Below are positions 20,441 to 32,356 of a stretch of DNA of 64,000 nucleotides, piece by piece. This DNA is from Brachypterus glaber (Eukaryota > Arthropoda > Insecta > Coleoptera > Kateretidae). Position 1 is the first letter of the stretch. Every line of letters begins with the position of its first letter. Position numbers and translations under genes: made by a program. The DNA lies in the NCBI GenBank assembly GCA_958510825.1, contig CAUEHQ010000003.1, forward strand, positions 124,001-188,000. The letters run 5' to 3'. The notes under the pieces are model-generated. The model was not told the origin of the DNA, did not search any database, and saw nothing but the letters and a program-made list of their open reading frames with translations.

Positions 20441-22640
20441 AATACTATACTATATAGTAGTAAGAATAGTAACTAGTACTAGTCTTTTTTATTTATTTTT
20501 TCTAAAAAAATAGTTTGGATGTTAGGGGTAGGGTATTGTTTTGTTGACAGCAGTATTTTTTGCTTTGAAGCATTATATGATTGTATATTTGTGTCTTCGA
20601 AGGCATTTTAGAACTATTTTGATTTGTTCGATAAATTAATTTTTTTCTTCGAAGCCTATAGACTATTTATTTTTTCGGGAAAAAGCAATAACAAAACTAC
20701 TGCCAAAAAAAAATAATACTTTCCCCTGTGGAGAAAAATCAAAAACAGAAAAAAAATTAAAAAAATTAAAAAAAATTCAAAAATATTTTTTTTTTAATGA
20801 GGGTAAAGTTGCGACGGGAATATATGAGAAAGTTACTTTCTTCAAGGAAAGTCTTGCGTTAGTAAAATGTTCAAAAGATTTTTATTGCCTTTTTATACAT
20901 TTCTGGACGTTTTATTGCCAAAAAATATGATTTTCGTAAAAAAAGTCTGTCTAAAGAATTCAAATTTGGGCAATAGGTCAATTATCCAAAGTTCTAGGCT
21001 GGGAATATTTTTGGTAAAAATCAGATTGGGGTGAAAGGTAAAATAGGATGAAAACAATTTTTTTCAAACACTGTTTTTTCAATTTATTTAACAAAATTAT
21101 TAAAAAAAAATAATTTTTTAAGAGAAAGTATTATTTTGTTGGCAGCAGTTCTTTTATTGCTTTTCCGCGAAAAAAGAAATTGTCTAAATAGGCTTCGAAG
21201 AAAAAATTGAATGAATCAAAATAGTTCTAAAATGCATTTGAAAACAAATATAAAATCATATAATGATTTAAAGCAAAAAATACTGCTGCCAATAAAACAA
21301 TACCTTTCCCTATAGGCCTAGGTTCATCCAAACAAATTTTTTTTTTAGAAGAAATAAATAAAAAAGACTAGTAATTTGTTATTATTATTATTTTATATTA
21401 TCCTATTAATTTAGTTATTGTTTATTATTCCTTGTTTTTACAGACCAAAATGTTGGTAGGATGTTGTATATTTTTCTATATAACAAATATATATACTATA
21501 AAAAGCTCACAGTGTGAGTTGCTCTGTGCTCCCTGGGATTAGTTGTTTGTTGTTTTTTAGTCCTCTGTGTCCGAGAAATTTGTGACCATAACTCAAGAAC
21601 GCTTCGGGTTAAATACTTCAAATTTTGACCATAGGTTATTGAGGAAAGAGGGGAAAATGGGAAAAAAATCTATTTTTTTTAAAGCTTTTTTTTCTCTTTC
21701 TTAATTTATTTTTCGTTTTACAAAAAAAAAATTTTGAAACATCAATTTTTTTTGAAATTATTTTTTATTTTTTTTTTATTTTTTCGTTTTCGATTTTAAT
21801 TTACCTGGGCCGTTAAGAGAAAGTATTATTTTGCTGGCGGCAGTTTTTTTATTGCTTTTTCCGCGAAAAAAAAAATTGGCTTCGAAGAAAAAAATGAATT
21901 TATCAAACAAATCAAAATAGTTGTAAAATGCCTTTGAAGACACAAATATATAATCATAAAATGATTCAAAGCAAAAAATACTGCTGTCAACATCCAAACC
22001 AAACAATACTTTTTCCTATAGGCCTAGGTTCATCCAAACTAACTTTTTTTTCAGAAAAAGAAACAAAAAAGACTAGTAATTTACTACCTACTATTACTAC
22101 TATAAAAAGCTTACAGTATGAGTTGCGCTGTGCTCCCCGGGATTGGTTGTTTGTTGTTTTTTAGTCATCAAAATTTTTCGGGTAAAACATATTTACTTTC
22201 TCCAAGGAAAGTCTTGCGTTAGTAAAAAATCGAAAAATTTTTATTGTTTTTTTTACGTTTCTGAACGTTTTATATCCAAAAAATATGATTTCCGTCAAAC
22301 AAAAATTTCTCGGTAGGTCTGTCGGTCGGTCTGTGTGTCCGGGAAATTTGTGCATGATAACTCAAGAACGCCATGGCTATGGTGCTATGCATGGATTGTC
22401 TAAATAGGCTTCAAAGAAAAAAATTTATTTATCGAACAAATCAAAATTATTTTAAAATAGCCTTCGAAGACACAAATATACAATCATTTAATGCTTCGAA
22501 GAAAATAATACTGCTACCAACAAAACCATACCTTTTTCTATATGCCTAGGTTCATCCAAACTATTTTTTTTTTAATTAATAAAAAAGACTAGTTATTTAC
22601 TAGTATATAGTGTAAGTTGTTGCACTGTGCTCCCCGGGAT
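20440..22640. repeat. tandem and inverted repeat cluster, unit ~580-650 bp
   Basis: A ~280-bp piece carrying AGGCTTCGAAGAAAAAA, a stretch with AAAATACTGCTG, and ATAGGCCTAGGTTCATCC occurs in direct orientation at about 21105-21400, 21810-22090 and 22385-22600. It occurs inverted at 20461-20760. Between direct copies lies a second shared piece with GAGTTGC.CTGTGCTCCC.GGGATT near 21522, 22112 and 22617, and TGTGTCCG.GAAATTTGTG with AACTCAAGAACGC. This looks like a partly tandem, partly fold-back non-coding element. Confidence 0.8.
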
Positions 22641-22937
22641 ACAATACAATATAAGTGGGGTTGTGAGGCATGGTACTGCCTTTCAAATCACTGCGACGAA
22701 TGAGATTGTGAATTGCTCCCCGGGATAGGAATTAGATTTTTTTATTATTAGATTCAGTTATGGTGACCTCGAAACCCCCTTTATGCCAAAAAATATTAAT
22801 ATTTAAAATGTTTTGACCCCCAAGTTCTAGGACGATCCTTCCCAGGGTCCTGAAGATAAACATTAAGTTCTTTTTTTCTAAGATTTTAACAAAATTATTA
22901 TCTGAGCGGTCTCAAAACCCGGGTTTTTGATCCTTTA
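22641..22937. other. short unique stretch
   Basis: Contains one more CTCCCCGGGATAGG at 22720. No coding signal. Confidence 0.4.
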
Positions 22938-22950
22938 CTTGTTTGTACTA

Positions 22951-22992
<42 letters not shown>

Positions 22993-23735
22993 TGCGGTCC
23001 AAGTCACCCCCCCTCTTAACTTTTGAAGCAGTTGAGATATCGACTTTAAATTTAGAACTCATAAATAAGACAACTTAAACTATCTTTTAGCATATATTTG
23101 ATATTTTCAGCTCTTAAAATGTGGGCAGGGGGGCATGGGGGACATTTTTTAAATAGGAAGGGGGGTCGTGTGATACATCATTTTAAAGCTTATAAAATTC
23201 TCTATTTAAACTAAATTTTTTAAATTTTTTAAAACTGTTTGTTAAGGTTTTGATTTTTCAATTTTTTGTGCTAAAACATTCGATTTTTTAAGTTTTTTTT
23301 ATAAATTTTTATTTATGTCATCTAAAATTAGTTTAAAAGTATAATTAACATTTTTTTATGATGAAATTAGGCATTTTTTAAAAATTATTTGTTTTTTTTA
23401 GAGGAATTTTGACATTAATACCCATTTTCAACCCCATTTTTAACCCATTTTTTTTTTTAATTTAAAAATATGGAGTTAAATGGAGAACTTTATAAGCTTT
23501 AAAATGATGTATTACACGACCCCCCTTTCCATTTAAAAAAATGTGCCCCCATGCCCCCCTGTCCACATTTTAAGAGCTGAAAGTATTAAATATATTCTAA
23601 AAGATAGTTTAAGTTGTCTTATTTAAAAGTTCCAAATTTGAAGTCGATATCTCAACTGGTTCAAAAGTTAAGAGGGGGGGGGGTGACTTTTGGACCGCTC
23701 TGTATATATATACACTAGGACAAACAATTAAAGGA
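22938..23735. repeat. inverted CACTAG...GGATC ends flanking a MITE
   Basis: Left of the MITE the sequence reads GATCCTTTACTTGTTTGTAC then TAGTGTATATA. Right of it the sequence reads TATATATACACTAGGACAAA then CAATTAAAGGATC, an inverted copy. Either two elements with the same end lie head to head or the MITE entered the TA-rich centre of a palindrome. Confidence 0.65.
22990..23702. mobile_element. mariner-type MITE with very long inverted repeats
   Basis: Starts CAGTGCGGTCCAAGTCACCC and ends in the inverse GGTGACTTTTGGACCGCTCTG, with TATATA on both sides. Similarity continues inwards for about 230 bp per arm (for example GTTGAGATATCGACTT against AAGTCGATATCTCAAC, and CATCATTTTAAAGCTTATAA against its inverse). 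No coding capacity. Confidence 0.85.
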
Positions 23736-24139
23736 TCAAAAAAAAATTCCAAATTTTTAGCGATTTTTCAAATGGCTGTATCTTTGTGAAAAATAGACGT
23801 ATCGGAGTCATGAAAAAAGCAATTTGAAGCTTGAAGTCTCTAGTTTTAAGATTTTGGGACAAAAAATTTTTTCAAACAACAAGTATCGCGCAATCCTAAT
23901 GAGTAACGTGAAGAAAAAAATTTTGAATTTTTTTTTGTTTTTTTTTTTGGTCCACGGATTTTCAATTTTTTTTCCAACTAAACTACTATATGGATCGGAT
24001 AGGTTGTTTATCCATATTTAATTGTTTTTTTTGTAAGTTTTGATACGACCATTTCTCGCTGAGCTCTCGGACTTTGAATGGAAATGGATCATTTTGTCTT
24101 GGATCATCGATATCTCAGCAACCAGTGATCCCACAGAGA
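23736..24139. other. non-coding, outer part of DNA transposon arm
   Basis: Lies outside the clear inverted repeat of the following DNA transposon. It may be a longer left arm whose right partner was lost when fold-back elements inserted at 27.3-28.8 kb. Confidence 0.35.
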
Positions 24140-24420
24140 ATTGAAGATGGCTCGGTTCACCTGGGCGATTTTAAATAAAAATTCCGTGGACCCCTACAAC
24201 CTATCCTAAAAGATACACTTAAAAAAAAACGTATTTTTGAATAATCATGTATCGAAAAAGGGAACTTTAACGGGGAAAAAATAAAATTTTATGCATTATA
24301 CATAAAAGTGTCTTATATGAGTTATTGTACTATTGTACTATTGTACTATTCGACACCTGTAATTTGAGAGTTTAAAGAAGCCTTTTGGTGTTTTGAAAAT
24401 AAAGTTATAGCGAATTTATT
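24140..24420 (+). repeat. left inverted repeat of RAG1-like DNA transposon
   Basis: Pairs inverted with 26990-27310. Shared pieces include GTGGACCCCTACAAC, AAAGATACACTT, AATCATGTATCGAAAAAGG, ATAAAAGTGTC and AAGCCTTTTGGTGTTTTGAA. Confidence 0.75.
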
Positions 24421-24502
24421 ATTTATTATTATGTACAAGTTACATAACAAAAAGAAGATTAAATACATCAAGTTATAATAATAAATAAAATTATTAATAC
24501 TA

Positions 24503-26508
24503 CTAAACATGACGAGCATTGACTTGGCAAACTGATTTTAAAAGATACTCACCATATTTTGGATGTTCTCTACTATTTATTTTATAATCAGACCATATTT
24601 CGTTGAAATCATGATGCACACTCTCTACTGCCTGCTCGTTGCTTTGCAGAAGTCTAGAACGTGGAAGAATATTGAATGTATTTTTGGTGTTACGTTAATT
24701 CCTATTGACAAATAATTTTTTTTGAAATTTTCAATGCTCTCTTCATATGTAGGTCTTAATTTAAGTCCAAAACAGTCATGTATAATATTTTTTAAATCTT
24801 GGAGTAATTGTACGTACTTAATTATGAATATATTTTTTTTAGCTCTTAATAAATCAATTTTTCTAAGTAACTTCTCACATGAATTTCCATCGAATTTACT
24901 ACCATGGCACGTGACGCTTCTCTCTACATAACAGTCTTTAATCCACTGCTCCACATCTTCTTTACATGATTTATCTTTTGACATATGATCTGTTATAGTG
25001 TTTACTGCTCCTAACATGAGATGTAGTTCAGGAGGAGGTATTAAATGCAGAATTTGAGCATCTAACGCTTCATAGAATACTGGCATATTAACACAACTAT
25101 TGAAATTTTTGGCAATTTTTGGATCAGATCCAGCTTTCAGGTAATCCTTATTGATTATTACTTGACTTGTAGTTCTATTAACTCCTCTCAAGTGCAATTT
25201 ATTTAATTTCGCTAAACACCATGTACATGGAAATTTACTAGAATGAGTTCCAATACCACTCATCAAGTTAGCTAATTTCAAGTCAGTGGAAATAGTAGCA
25301 CCAAGGTCAAGTAATTCACTTAGCTTAAGTATTTGCCAAATCTTATTAAAATTATGATAATTTTCCTGTATTTTTGGAGCAATAGCCAGAAGAAATATTT
25401 TTTTCACTCCTGAATCCTTGAATCCTTTTTTTTTACGCAAAATTTTATTATTCAACAAATTACTAATCTCATTCGACTCAAAATCTTCTTCCAATTCTAT
25501 TGATTGTATGGATAGACATACTTTAAAAAAACCTCCGCCACCATCCGTGCCTATTTTTAGGTGAACCTGTTCATGTGTCATTTGTCTGCGCCCTATTACA
25601 TAATTAACTAAACTCTTTACATCATTGCAGTACACGAGAGTTTCTGTCTGTGGAGTTTTAATTTTTTCTTTACAATGTATAAATTCAAACTTTTCAACTT
25701 CAAAATAATCATCTAAAGAACGATTGTTTTCAACAAGTTTATCAAATACATTCTTATCAAATATTTTCTTATTTCCCGTCATTTTTCTAATTGATGAAAG
25801 GACTTTTTTCGTAGTATTTGAACTGAAGTTAAAAGTATTTTGCATTTTTGAAACTTCTTCAACGGAAATAGGAGCATTCAGTGCATTGTCTTTGGGATTG
25901 AGCGAAACTCTTAAAGACTTACCTCGATATTGAGAAACTGAAATTATATTATTTTTCATGTTGCTGATATTATTTTCCTTGTCAGTACTGATTTTTTGTT
26001 TCAATAATGAAGATGTGATATGTTCTTTTTCTTTATCTTTGAGGCCTTGCACAACCACTTGCACACTATTGTATTTACTTATTTTACAAATGTGCGAAAT
26101 ACCTTTACCAATTACAGCAAAGCACTTTTTACACCTTTTTTCCACATTAACGGTTTTTTTTTCTTTTTTCTGTTTTTTTGATTTTCGGCTTCTAATTAAG
26201 ACACAGAGATAACAGTTGCACTGAAGATGTTCACTTTTTGATCTAGTAGCTCGAAAATTAAATTTTGAATAATCTGGTAGAGTCAATTTTTCATTCCTAT
26301 ATACTTTTGGTCGACAGTTGCTACAAACAACAACTGTTAGCGTTGTTGCATTAATTTTAAAGTTAACTATCTTTTCTATTTTTGATGGTAATTTGCCTTC
26401 AATTGGGAACATACACTTATGTGAACAAAGACACAGTAAACAAACTTTTTTTCTGTTATCTTCGTGTGTTGGTGAAGTATAAAAATTTTTCACTCGGGAA
26501 CGAGGCAT
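24503..26508 (-). pseudogene. transposase-like protein with RAG1/Transib-type core motifs, one frameshift
   Basis: From ATG 26508 the frame runs 627 codons to 24625; a one-base frameshift near 24665 leads to a further ~50 codons (SNEQAVESVHHDF ... QVNARHV) ending at TAG 24503. Residues 1-145 carry paired cysteines (CLLCLCSHKC at 23-32, CSNC at 62-65, CNCYLC at 97-102, CKKC at 126-129). The core has Asp322 in GTDGGGGFF, Asp409 in STDLKLAN, then Cys428 and Cys431 (PCTWC), PPPELHL near 491-497, and FDGNSCEKLL at 539-548. The Asp-to-Cys spacing (+19, +22) equals that of RAG1 Asp708, Cys727 and Cys730, and GN..xKL resembles the RAG1 Glu962 region, with Asp in place of Glu. RAG1/Transib kinship is my inference. 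The flanking long inverted repeats support a transposase role. Relatives occur in many arthropods and cnidarians. Confidence 0.7.
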
Positions 26509-26989
26509 TTTAGTTTACTTTAGCTTTTTATTTTTCATAAAGAAACTTATTATATATTTTTTACATACAGTAATAGCTTCGATTGAAGAGTGAAGTGTTA
26601 CTTTAAAACACTAAACTATTACTGATCAGTATTCGAATGAAAAAATCAAAAAAATCTTATGTTAACATGTTATAACACGTTATTATAGAACGATAGCTTC
26701 GTCTATTTCAGCATGATATCTAAACAAACTGCAAATGTAATAGTTGCCGACATAGATTTTTCAAATTTATTTGATATATATTTTAAAAACGTAAAAAGTC
26801 GAAAAATCTATGCCGGCATTGTTAAGGATCTAAGAAAATAGGACATGTTACATGTCATTTTAAAGTTCCTTTTTATGCCTAATACAATGCTGATTTTCAA
26901 TCGAAAATCGGTTTACTATATCTCGAGATAAAGAGGCACAAATGGAAAAATTAATATTTTTGGGTAAAACTACATGACCTCTTGACTTT

Positions 26990-27310
26990 GTTTTCTCCTG
27001 ACTTTGAATTCAAAACACCAAAAGACTTCTATAAAGGTCGAATTACAGGTCTCGGATAGTACTTTAACATAAATCTCATATAAAAGGACACTTTTATGTA
27101 CCAATCATTAAATTTTATTTTTTTCCCGTTTAAGTCCCCTTTTTCAATACATGATTACCCAAAAACACGTTTTTTTAAAAAAGTGTATCTTTTAAGATTT
27201 TCTTTCAAATGGGAATTGATTTCTTATGTCATCAGGTATGTTTTAGTCCAAAAGTTGTAGGGGTCCACGAAATTTTTATTTAAAATCCCCAAGTGAACCG
27301 TGATGGGTTT
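26990..27310 (-). repeat. right inverted repeat of RAG1-like DNA transposon
   Basis: Inverted partner of 24140-24420. It breaks off at GTGAACCGTGATGGG, where a fold-back element begins, and seems to resume at 28790 as CCCATCTTCAATTCTCT, which matches the left arm at about 24135-24150. Confidence 0.7.
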
Positions 27311-28790
27311 CAGAAACTTGAATAAATTCTCTATAAGGTTTGGCCATCGTTTTTTTTTTTAATTTTCCATTCTTAACATGATATTAAAAAATGTCGAAAA
27401 AATGGGCTTTTGGAGGTTTTTTGGAAAATCACGCGCTGAATTAAGAATATTGCGAAAACGACTAATGTTAAGTGTGCCTTTTACAGCTCAATATACCCAC
27501 AAAAATCCTACAAAGTTTCAATTCGATCCATCCAGCCGTTGTTTTGTTTCATTCGATTGAATTTTTGAAAAAATTATAGGATCACGGTTTTTCTCTTAAA
27601 CGCTGATAATCTCTAAATATATGGAAAAAACACTCTCCATTTTTGTCATATTTTTATAGCGACCAGCGTTTAAAGTTACGACAAAAAAAAGTTTTTTTCA
27701 AAATTTCAAAAAAAAAATTAAAATTGAAAATTTTTTTGAATGTTTTCCATTTTTTTTTGTTATTCACTTCAGAAAATTTATCTAAACAATGTCTTATGAT
27801 TTCCAACGCGATTTCGCTACTGCATTCCGTAATACTGATGACCAACTTTTAATTGAATTAAAAAAAAGTTGAATTTCGACCTCAATTCCACTTTTCAGAG
27901 ATTATTTTGCGATACTTTTTTTTGAACCAATGGCGTAACTACCGGGGGTGCAGGGGGTGCGGTGCGGAGGGGGCCCGGCCTTTAGGGGGCCCCACGCCGT
28001 CGAATAAAAAAGCACTGTTAATGTTCAACATTTTTAAAAATAATTCAATAAAAATAAAAATATTAACTAGAATTTGCGGTAGCATTGGCGGTTATATAAA
28101 AGGAACCGCTTAAAGACTGCCGACTTTTTATGGGAAGGCATTTTTATTTTTGTTACTCTTTTCCTGGTTTACTTAACCTAATAAAACTTTAAACATTTCA
28201 GTTGTTTTTTTATATTGGATATGGGGCGCAAAGTGATAACTTGCCATAGGTGCAAACACACACACACGCACACACGTGTGAAAAAAGCGAAAATCCGACA
28301 GTGAGACCTCCACGTGGTAGATACGCTTTAGCTAAGGCTAATGCCGGCGTTTTTTTCTTTTTGAAATTTCCGGGAATCATTATTTTTTTTTTAATTTTTT
28401 TTTGTCGTAACTTTAAACGCTGGTCGCGATAAAAATGTGAAAAAATCTAGAGAATGTTTTTTCCGTTTTTTTTTTAGAGATTATCAGCGCTTAAGAGAAA
28501 AAACGTGATCCTATAATTTTTTCAAAAATTCTATCGAATGAAACAAAACAACGGCTGGATGGATCGAATTGAAACTTTGTAGGGTTTTTGTGGGTATATT
28601 GAGCTGTAAAAGGCGCACTTAACATTAGTCGTTTTCGGAATATTCTTAATTCAGCGCGTGATTTTCTAAAAAACCTCCAAAAGCCCATTTTTTCGCCATT
28701 TTTCAAAATCATGTTAAGAATGGAAAATTAAAAAAAAAAAACGATGGCCAACCCTTATAGAGAATTTATTCAAGTTTCTGAAACCCATCT
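27311..28790. mobile_element. fold-back element inserted in the transposon arm
   Basis: Starts TTTCAGAAACTTGAATAAAT and ends in the inverse ATTTATTCAAGTTTCTGAAA; arms of about 390 bp are near-identical inverted copies (for example AATCACGCGCTGAATTAAG and CATCCAGCCGTTGTTTTG). The centre (27880-28370) contains a GC-rich piece with ACTACCGGGGGTGCAGGGGG and AGGGGGCCCGGCC, and a CA-rich microsatellite at 28252-28278. No gene. Confidence 0.8.
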
Positions 28791-28810
28791 TCAATTCTCT
28801 CTATATATAT

Positions 28811-28845
28811 ATAGGGTTATTCAGAAATAAGTTCCAGAAAAAAAA
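28811..28845 (+). repeat. mariner-type terminal sequence, left-facing end
   Basis: TATAGGGTTATTCAGAAATA then AGTTCCAGAAAAA. Its inverse occurs at 40350-40384. Both border TATATA runs. Confidence 0.6.
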
Positions 28846-29147
28846 ATGACACATTCTTTGGTCGAAAATTAAGAGTTTTCCAAAAACATTTAAAAAAAAA
28901 TACACACTTGTTTTTAAGTTAAATTAAAAAAAAAACACACACCATTAAGTGTTACGCCATTGACTCTAATGATAAAGCATAAATGTTGTATGATTTTGAT
29001 ATGCGACGTTGCCAAGTAATAAAATTTACAAAATTATCGTAATCATGTATTATTTTCAAGTAATGCCTATTTAATTTGGATTTTAAAATGTTCAAAATTA
29101 TTAATTTTTGTAAAACTTACCTCATATTACTGTCTTTTATGGAACTT

Positions 29148-29342
29148 TCAAGTATTACGTTATTCAGCATACGATGGTTCCCGCGTTATTAAAGGCTGTA
29201 GAGATTTTATATTTTGGCTACCCTAACACCCCCCCTGTTTGGGTGGGTAGCCAAAACATGAAATCTCTACAGCCTTTAATAATGCGAGAAACGGGGAAGA
29301 AGTGTATGAATTATGGTACAATTTGCGTTACGTAATACTTGA
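29148..29342. mobile_element. 195-bp hairpin MITE
   Basis: Ends are TCAAGTATTACGT and the inverse ACGTAATACTTGA. The core is a near-perfect stem: TTAAAGGCTGTAGAGATTTT and TTGGCTACCC pair with GGGTAGCCAA and AAATCTCTACAGCCTTTAA around a C-rich loop. No coding capacity. Confidence 0.75.
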
Positions 29343-29442
29343 AGCAAGGAGAAAGAGTTTTTTTTTTCAGTGAAATTAATAACATTAATGTTAACTTTTA
29401 ACAATTGTTAAAAAAAAGTACAAAATAATATCACTAACTATT

Positions 29443-30495
29443 TTAAAATTTTTGACCTTCTTGTTCGTAGAATAATATGTAGGCTTTCCCTGTAATGATC
29501 GATCTTGGTAAAATTGATGATACTATAGAGTCGTTGTATTCGTGCCACATATGGCTATAGGGATGTTTACAATAAGCGGTGTAGTGTCCGCTATATGTGG
29601 TACCACTGTGATTTGAAATGGCGTATAAGTTGTATCTGGAGGGTGCAACGGACTCTGCAGCATAATTGCTCATATCTAATTCTTCTAGAGGGAAGTCTAC
29701 GGTGACGCTGAGCTTTCTCTGAAACTGTGACATCGGCGAGAAGCGTTTAAGGTGGATTACTAAGATTTTTGGAAGTTTTTAAATTGTAAAAAATTTTGTG
29801 CATTTTCGGCGCTTTTTGCATTTTGAACATGTAGGTCTTTCATCACCGTCTAACGATTCTTCCCGTGTGAAGGATTCCAAACATTCTGATAAACTTAATT
29901 GACCGGTGTGTTGTGGAAGAGAGAGAGAGAAAGGTCCCAGAATGGTTTAAATGTGACGGAACAATGGCTGCAATGGGTGCATTTCAGGGTGGATTTCAGT
30001 TGTCCGACGAAGAGGTCCAAAATGTGAGAGTCCATCCGGAGGTATCTGGACCATGATTCTGCAGATTTTTCGTTATCATTTAATTTTTTATTTATTTTGG
30101 TCAATATAGGTTTAGGTTTTTCCGTGATCCTGTTAACGTCCTCGTGAAGTCCCTCTAAAAGGTACCGCAGAAATTCTTGAGCGTTGTGTGTAGCCTATAA
30201 ATCGGGGGGTGAAACGCTGGATTTGGCTCTTGAGAGAAACCGTGTTTACTACCCGTTCGGAAGAATCTTCTGACCATAAATCCTTTATCACATCGGCAAA
30301 TGTCTTAATTAAAGCTCCGTGTATATTAGATATATTGATGTTGATGTCCTGCATATAGCTGTCCTTCTTCAAGTATTCCATCAAAGTTTTCGTGTTCGAA
30401 AGGCATGTAATGACCGAGTTCATGAAACAGGTGTTTCCGATATTCTTTAAACCTTTAAGACCCAGGGTTCTGACTGGATTTCCGACCACTGACTT
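29443..30495 (-). pseudogene. USP2-like deubiquitinase, processed pseudogene
   Basis: The minus strand carries a full ubiquitin-specific protease catalytic domain without introns: the Cys box GLKNIGNTCFMNSVITCLSN, then AQEFLRYLLEGLHEDVNRI, a zinc-site pair KCTHCSHC and PTCSKCKKRRKC, ILVIHLKRFS, and the His box SNHSGTTYSGHYTAYC with the Asp in HEYNDS and ILFYEQ near the end. The combination and the SGTTxxGHYTAYC wording fit the USP2/USP21 group. Breaks: a 5-base deletion after GYTQ near 30185, a frameshift in a CT-run near 29930, and a TAA in place of a Gln codon near 29790. No poly(A) tail is visible. Its 5' edge abuts the ORF of a non-LTR retrotransposon. It is likely a retrocopy. Confidence 0.78.
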
Positions 30496-30499
30496 ATTG

Positions 30500-31290
30500 A
30501 TCGTGATATAATTTTTTCGCTCATGTTATCCTCAACATTACTGTAATTTAGATGGTTATTGGTGATAACATCTTTTGTGATACTACCTGATCTATATTTA
30601 TTTGCTGTCTGATCTGTTTTTTCAAAATTAATAATTGGATCTTCTGAGAAAAATATTTCTTCCTTTGTCATGTCCTTATGAGTTCCCATGACGCAAATAC
30701 CGTTTCCTCTATTCATAGCCATACTGAGTCTTTGCATAAAATATATGCCTTCTGAAACATTATGGGTAACATCAATCAAACGTGTACAAATATCTTTTAA
30801 AAATACTTTAGTTCTTGGACCAAAAGATCCAAATGTTTCAACAGCTATAGGAACAAAGAAGTATCCTGATGAAAGGAAACTATAATTATTAATCCTTCTT
30901 ATTTCAGCTTTTTCGCCGGCTGCACCATATTTTTGTGCATTCATTTTTCTATATGAAGGAGCAAGGGTATCTGCAGTTGTAAAATCCCAAACAAGACAGC
31001 GGCCATGTTTAAAAGAAATAAGCGTCATTCCATCAGGACGCTTTCCATCTTTTCGTGCATTTAAGCCTTTAGGTTCGAGTATGGGGTGAAATCCAATAGT
31101 TATAAGTGCTCGTCTGATGATTTCGTTAGCTTCTCGGTGTCTTGTATGACGGCCCTTGCTAAACTTGCAGGAAAGTCCATGAGTACCTGAGCTGTCAACT
31201 TCTTTGCCACAAATGCATGTGTGGGGTTCGACAATTTTCGCTCCCAGCCTTAATCCAATAGCAATTCTTAATAGTGTAACGATATAAATC
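30500..31290 (-). pseudogene. non-LTR retrotransposon C-terminus: zinc knuckle and restriction-like endonuclease
   Basis: The open frame starts LLRIAIGLRLGAKI, then has a Cys/His knuckle (CICGKEVDSSGTHGLSC followed by GRHTRH) and a nuclease-like core EPKGLNARKDGKRPDGMTLI with LVWDFTTADTLAPSY. The RPDG...VWD pattern fits a restriction-like endonuclease as in R2-type elements. It continues the reverse transcriptase at 34031-36404, from which it is separated by a ~2.7-kb insertion. The frame runs on out of phase into USP2-like sequence at about 30495. Confidence 0.75.
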
Positions 31291-32356
31291 GTCACTTTCT
31301 AATATAGCAAGGGTTAATTAAACTATTCGTTTACTTACGTTATAATCTATGTTTATTTTGTATATAAATAGTTACGTACGTACAGAACTATATTGTATCT
31401 GGGACTATTTTGTAGCAGGAACTGAATTCTAACCATATAAATCTCTATTCCATAGTTCTACCTGAAAATAACATAAAGAAAACATAATTAGAATATGAAT
31501 TTTAATAATAAAGAATCATATGACTTATTTCTCTATAATGCATTTGTCTATGGACTTACTTGGTTTTTATATGTTTCAGAGTCTATTGAGGGTTGGATTT
31601 CACTGGCTTTCATCTGTAGCTTGTCTCTCCTGGAAAGTTGTGTATGCTTTATTCCTTCGGGATAATCTAGAATTTGTTGAAAATAGTTTGCTGGAACTGC
31701 TCACTTAGATTCAGTATTTTGTTTATACTTAGTTCACAGGGCACTTAGTATTCTGTTCGTATTTTTATTAGTTTTGCTGATAAACAATAAGTATTGTTTA
31801 TATTTGTTTCTTAGAGTAATATTTTGATGTTAGATATCACTAATAAGGATTTATTAGGAATTCTACACGGTAAAACCGTAGTTGATAATGACTTGCATAG
31901 ATGTCGCTAATAGTTCTGAAATATGATTTTATTTACCTGAAAGATTCGTACCTGTTTATAAGGTCGATTTTCGTTCTTTTTGAAGCATCTCTGATACAAG
32001 ATGGTGGTGTCGTACTGACGAGTGTTTATTTTCTGCAATCATCGAAGTAATCCTTAATGTATTTTTATTTAAAGTTAGTGAAAATGAATATTTAAACAAT
32101 GCGGAAGATATTGTAACTGTTATTTTCTACAATTACGCATTTATAACGTTTCGATGGACATCGAAGACTTAGCACGACACGTAAGTTACGTTTTTCTGTC
32201 TCTTAGAATATTTCTGAGATAAAATTATTGTTTCAGCACCATTAATATGGAATTACATTAACCATTCCTATACCATTAATATGGAATTACATTAATCATT
32301 CCTATATCATTTTTATGGCATTATTATGGCAATTCTTATGGGATTAAAAATCAATA
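31291..32356. other. inserted non-coding sequence
   Basis: Part of the ~2.7-kb block that splits the restriction-like-endonuclease element. No gene is seen. A 33-bp direct duplication with ACCATTAATATGGAATTACA occurs at 32240-32300. Confidence 0.5.

Noticed and set aside
30447..30520. A single RLE-USP fusion protein
   Set aside because: The two reading frames differ by one base at the junction and the USP part has further breaks, so no fused product is encoded as sequenced.
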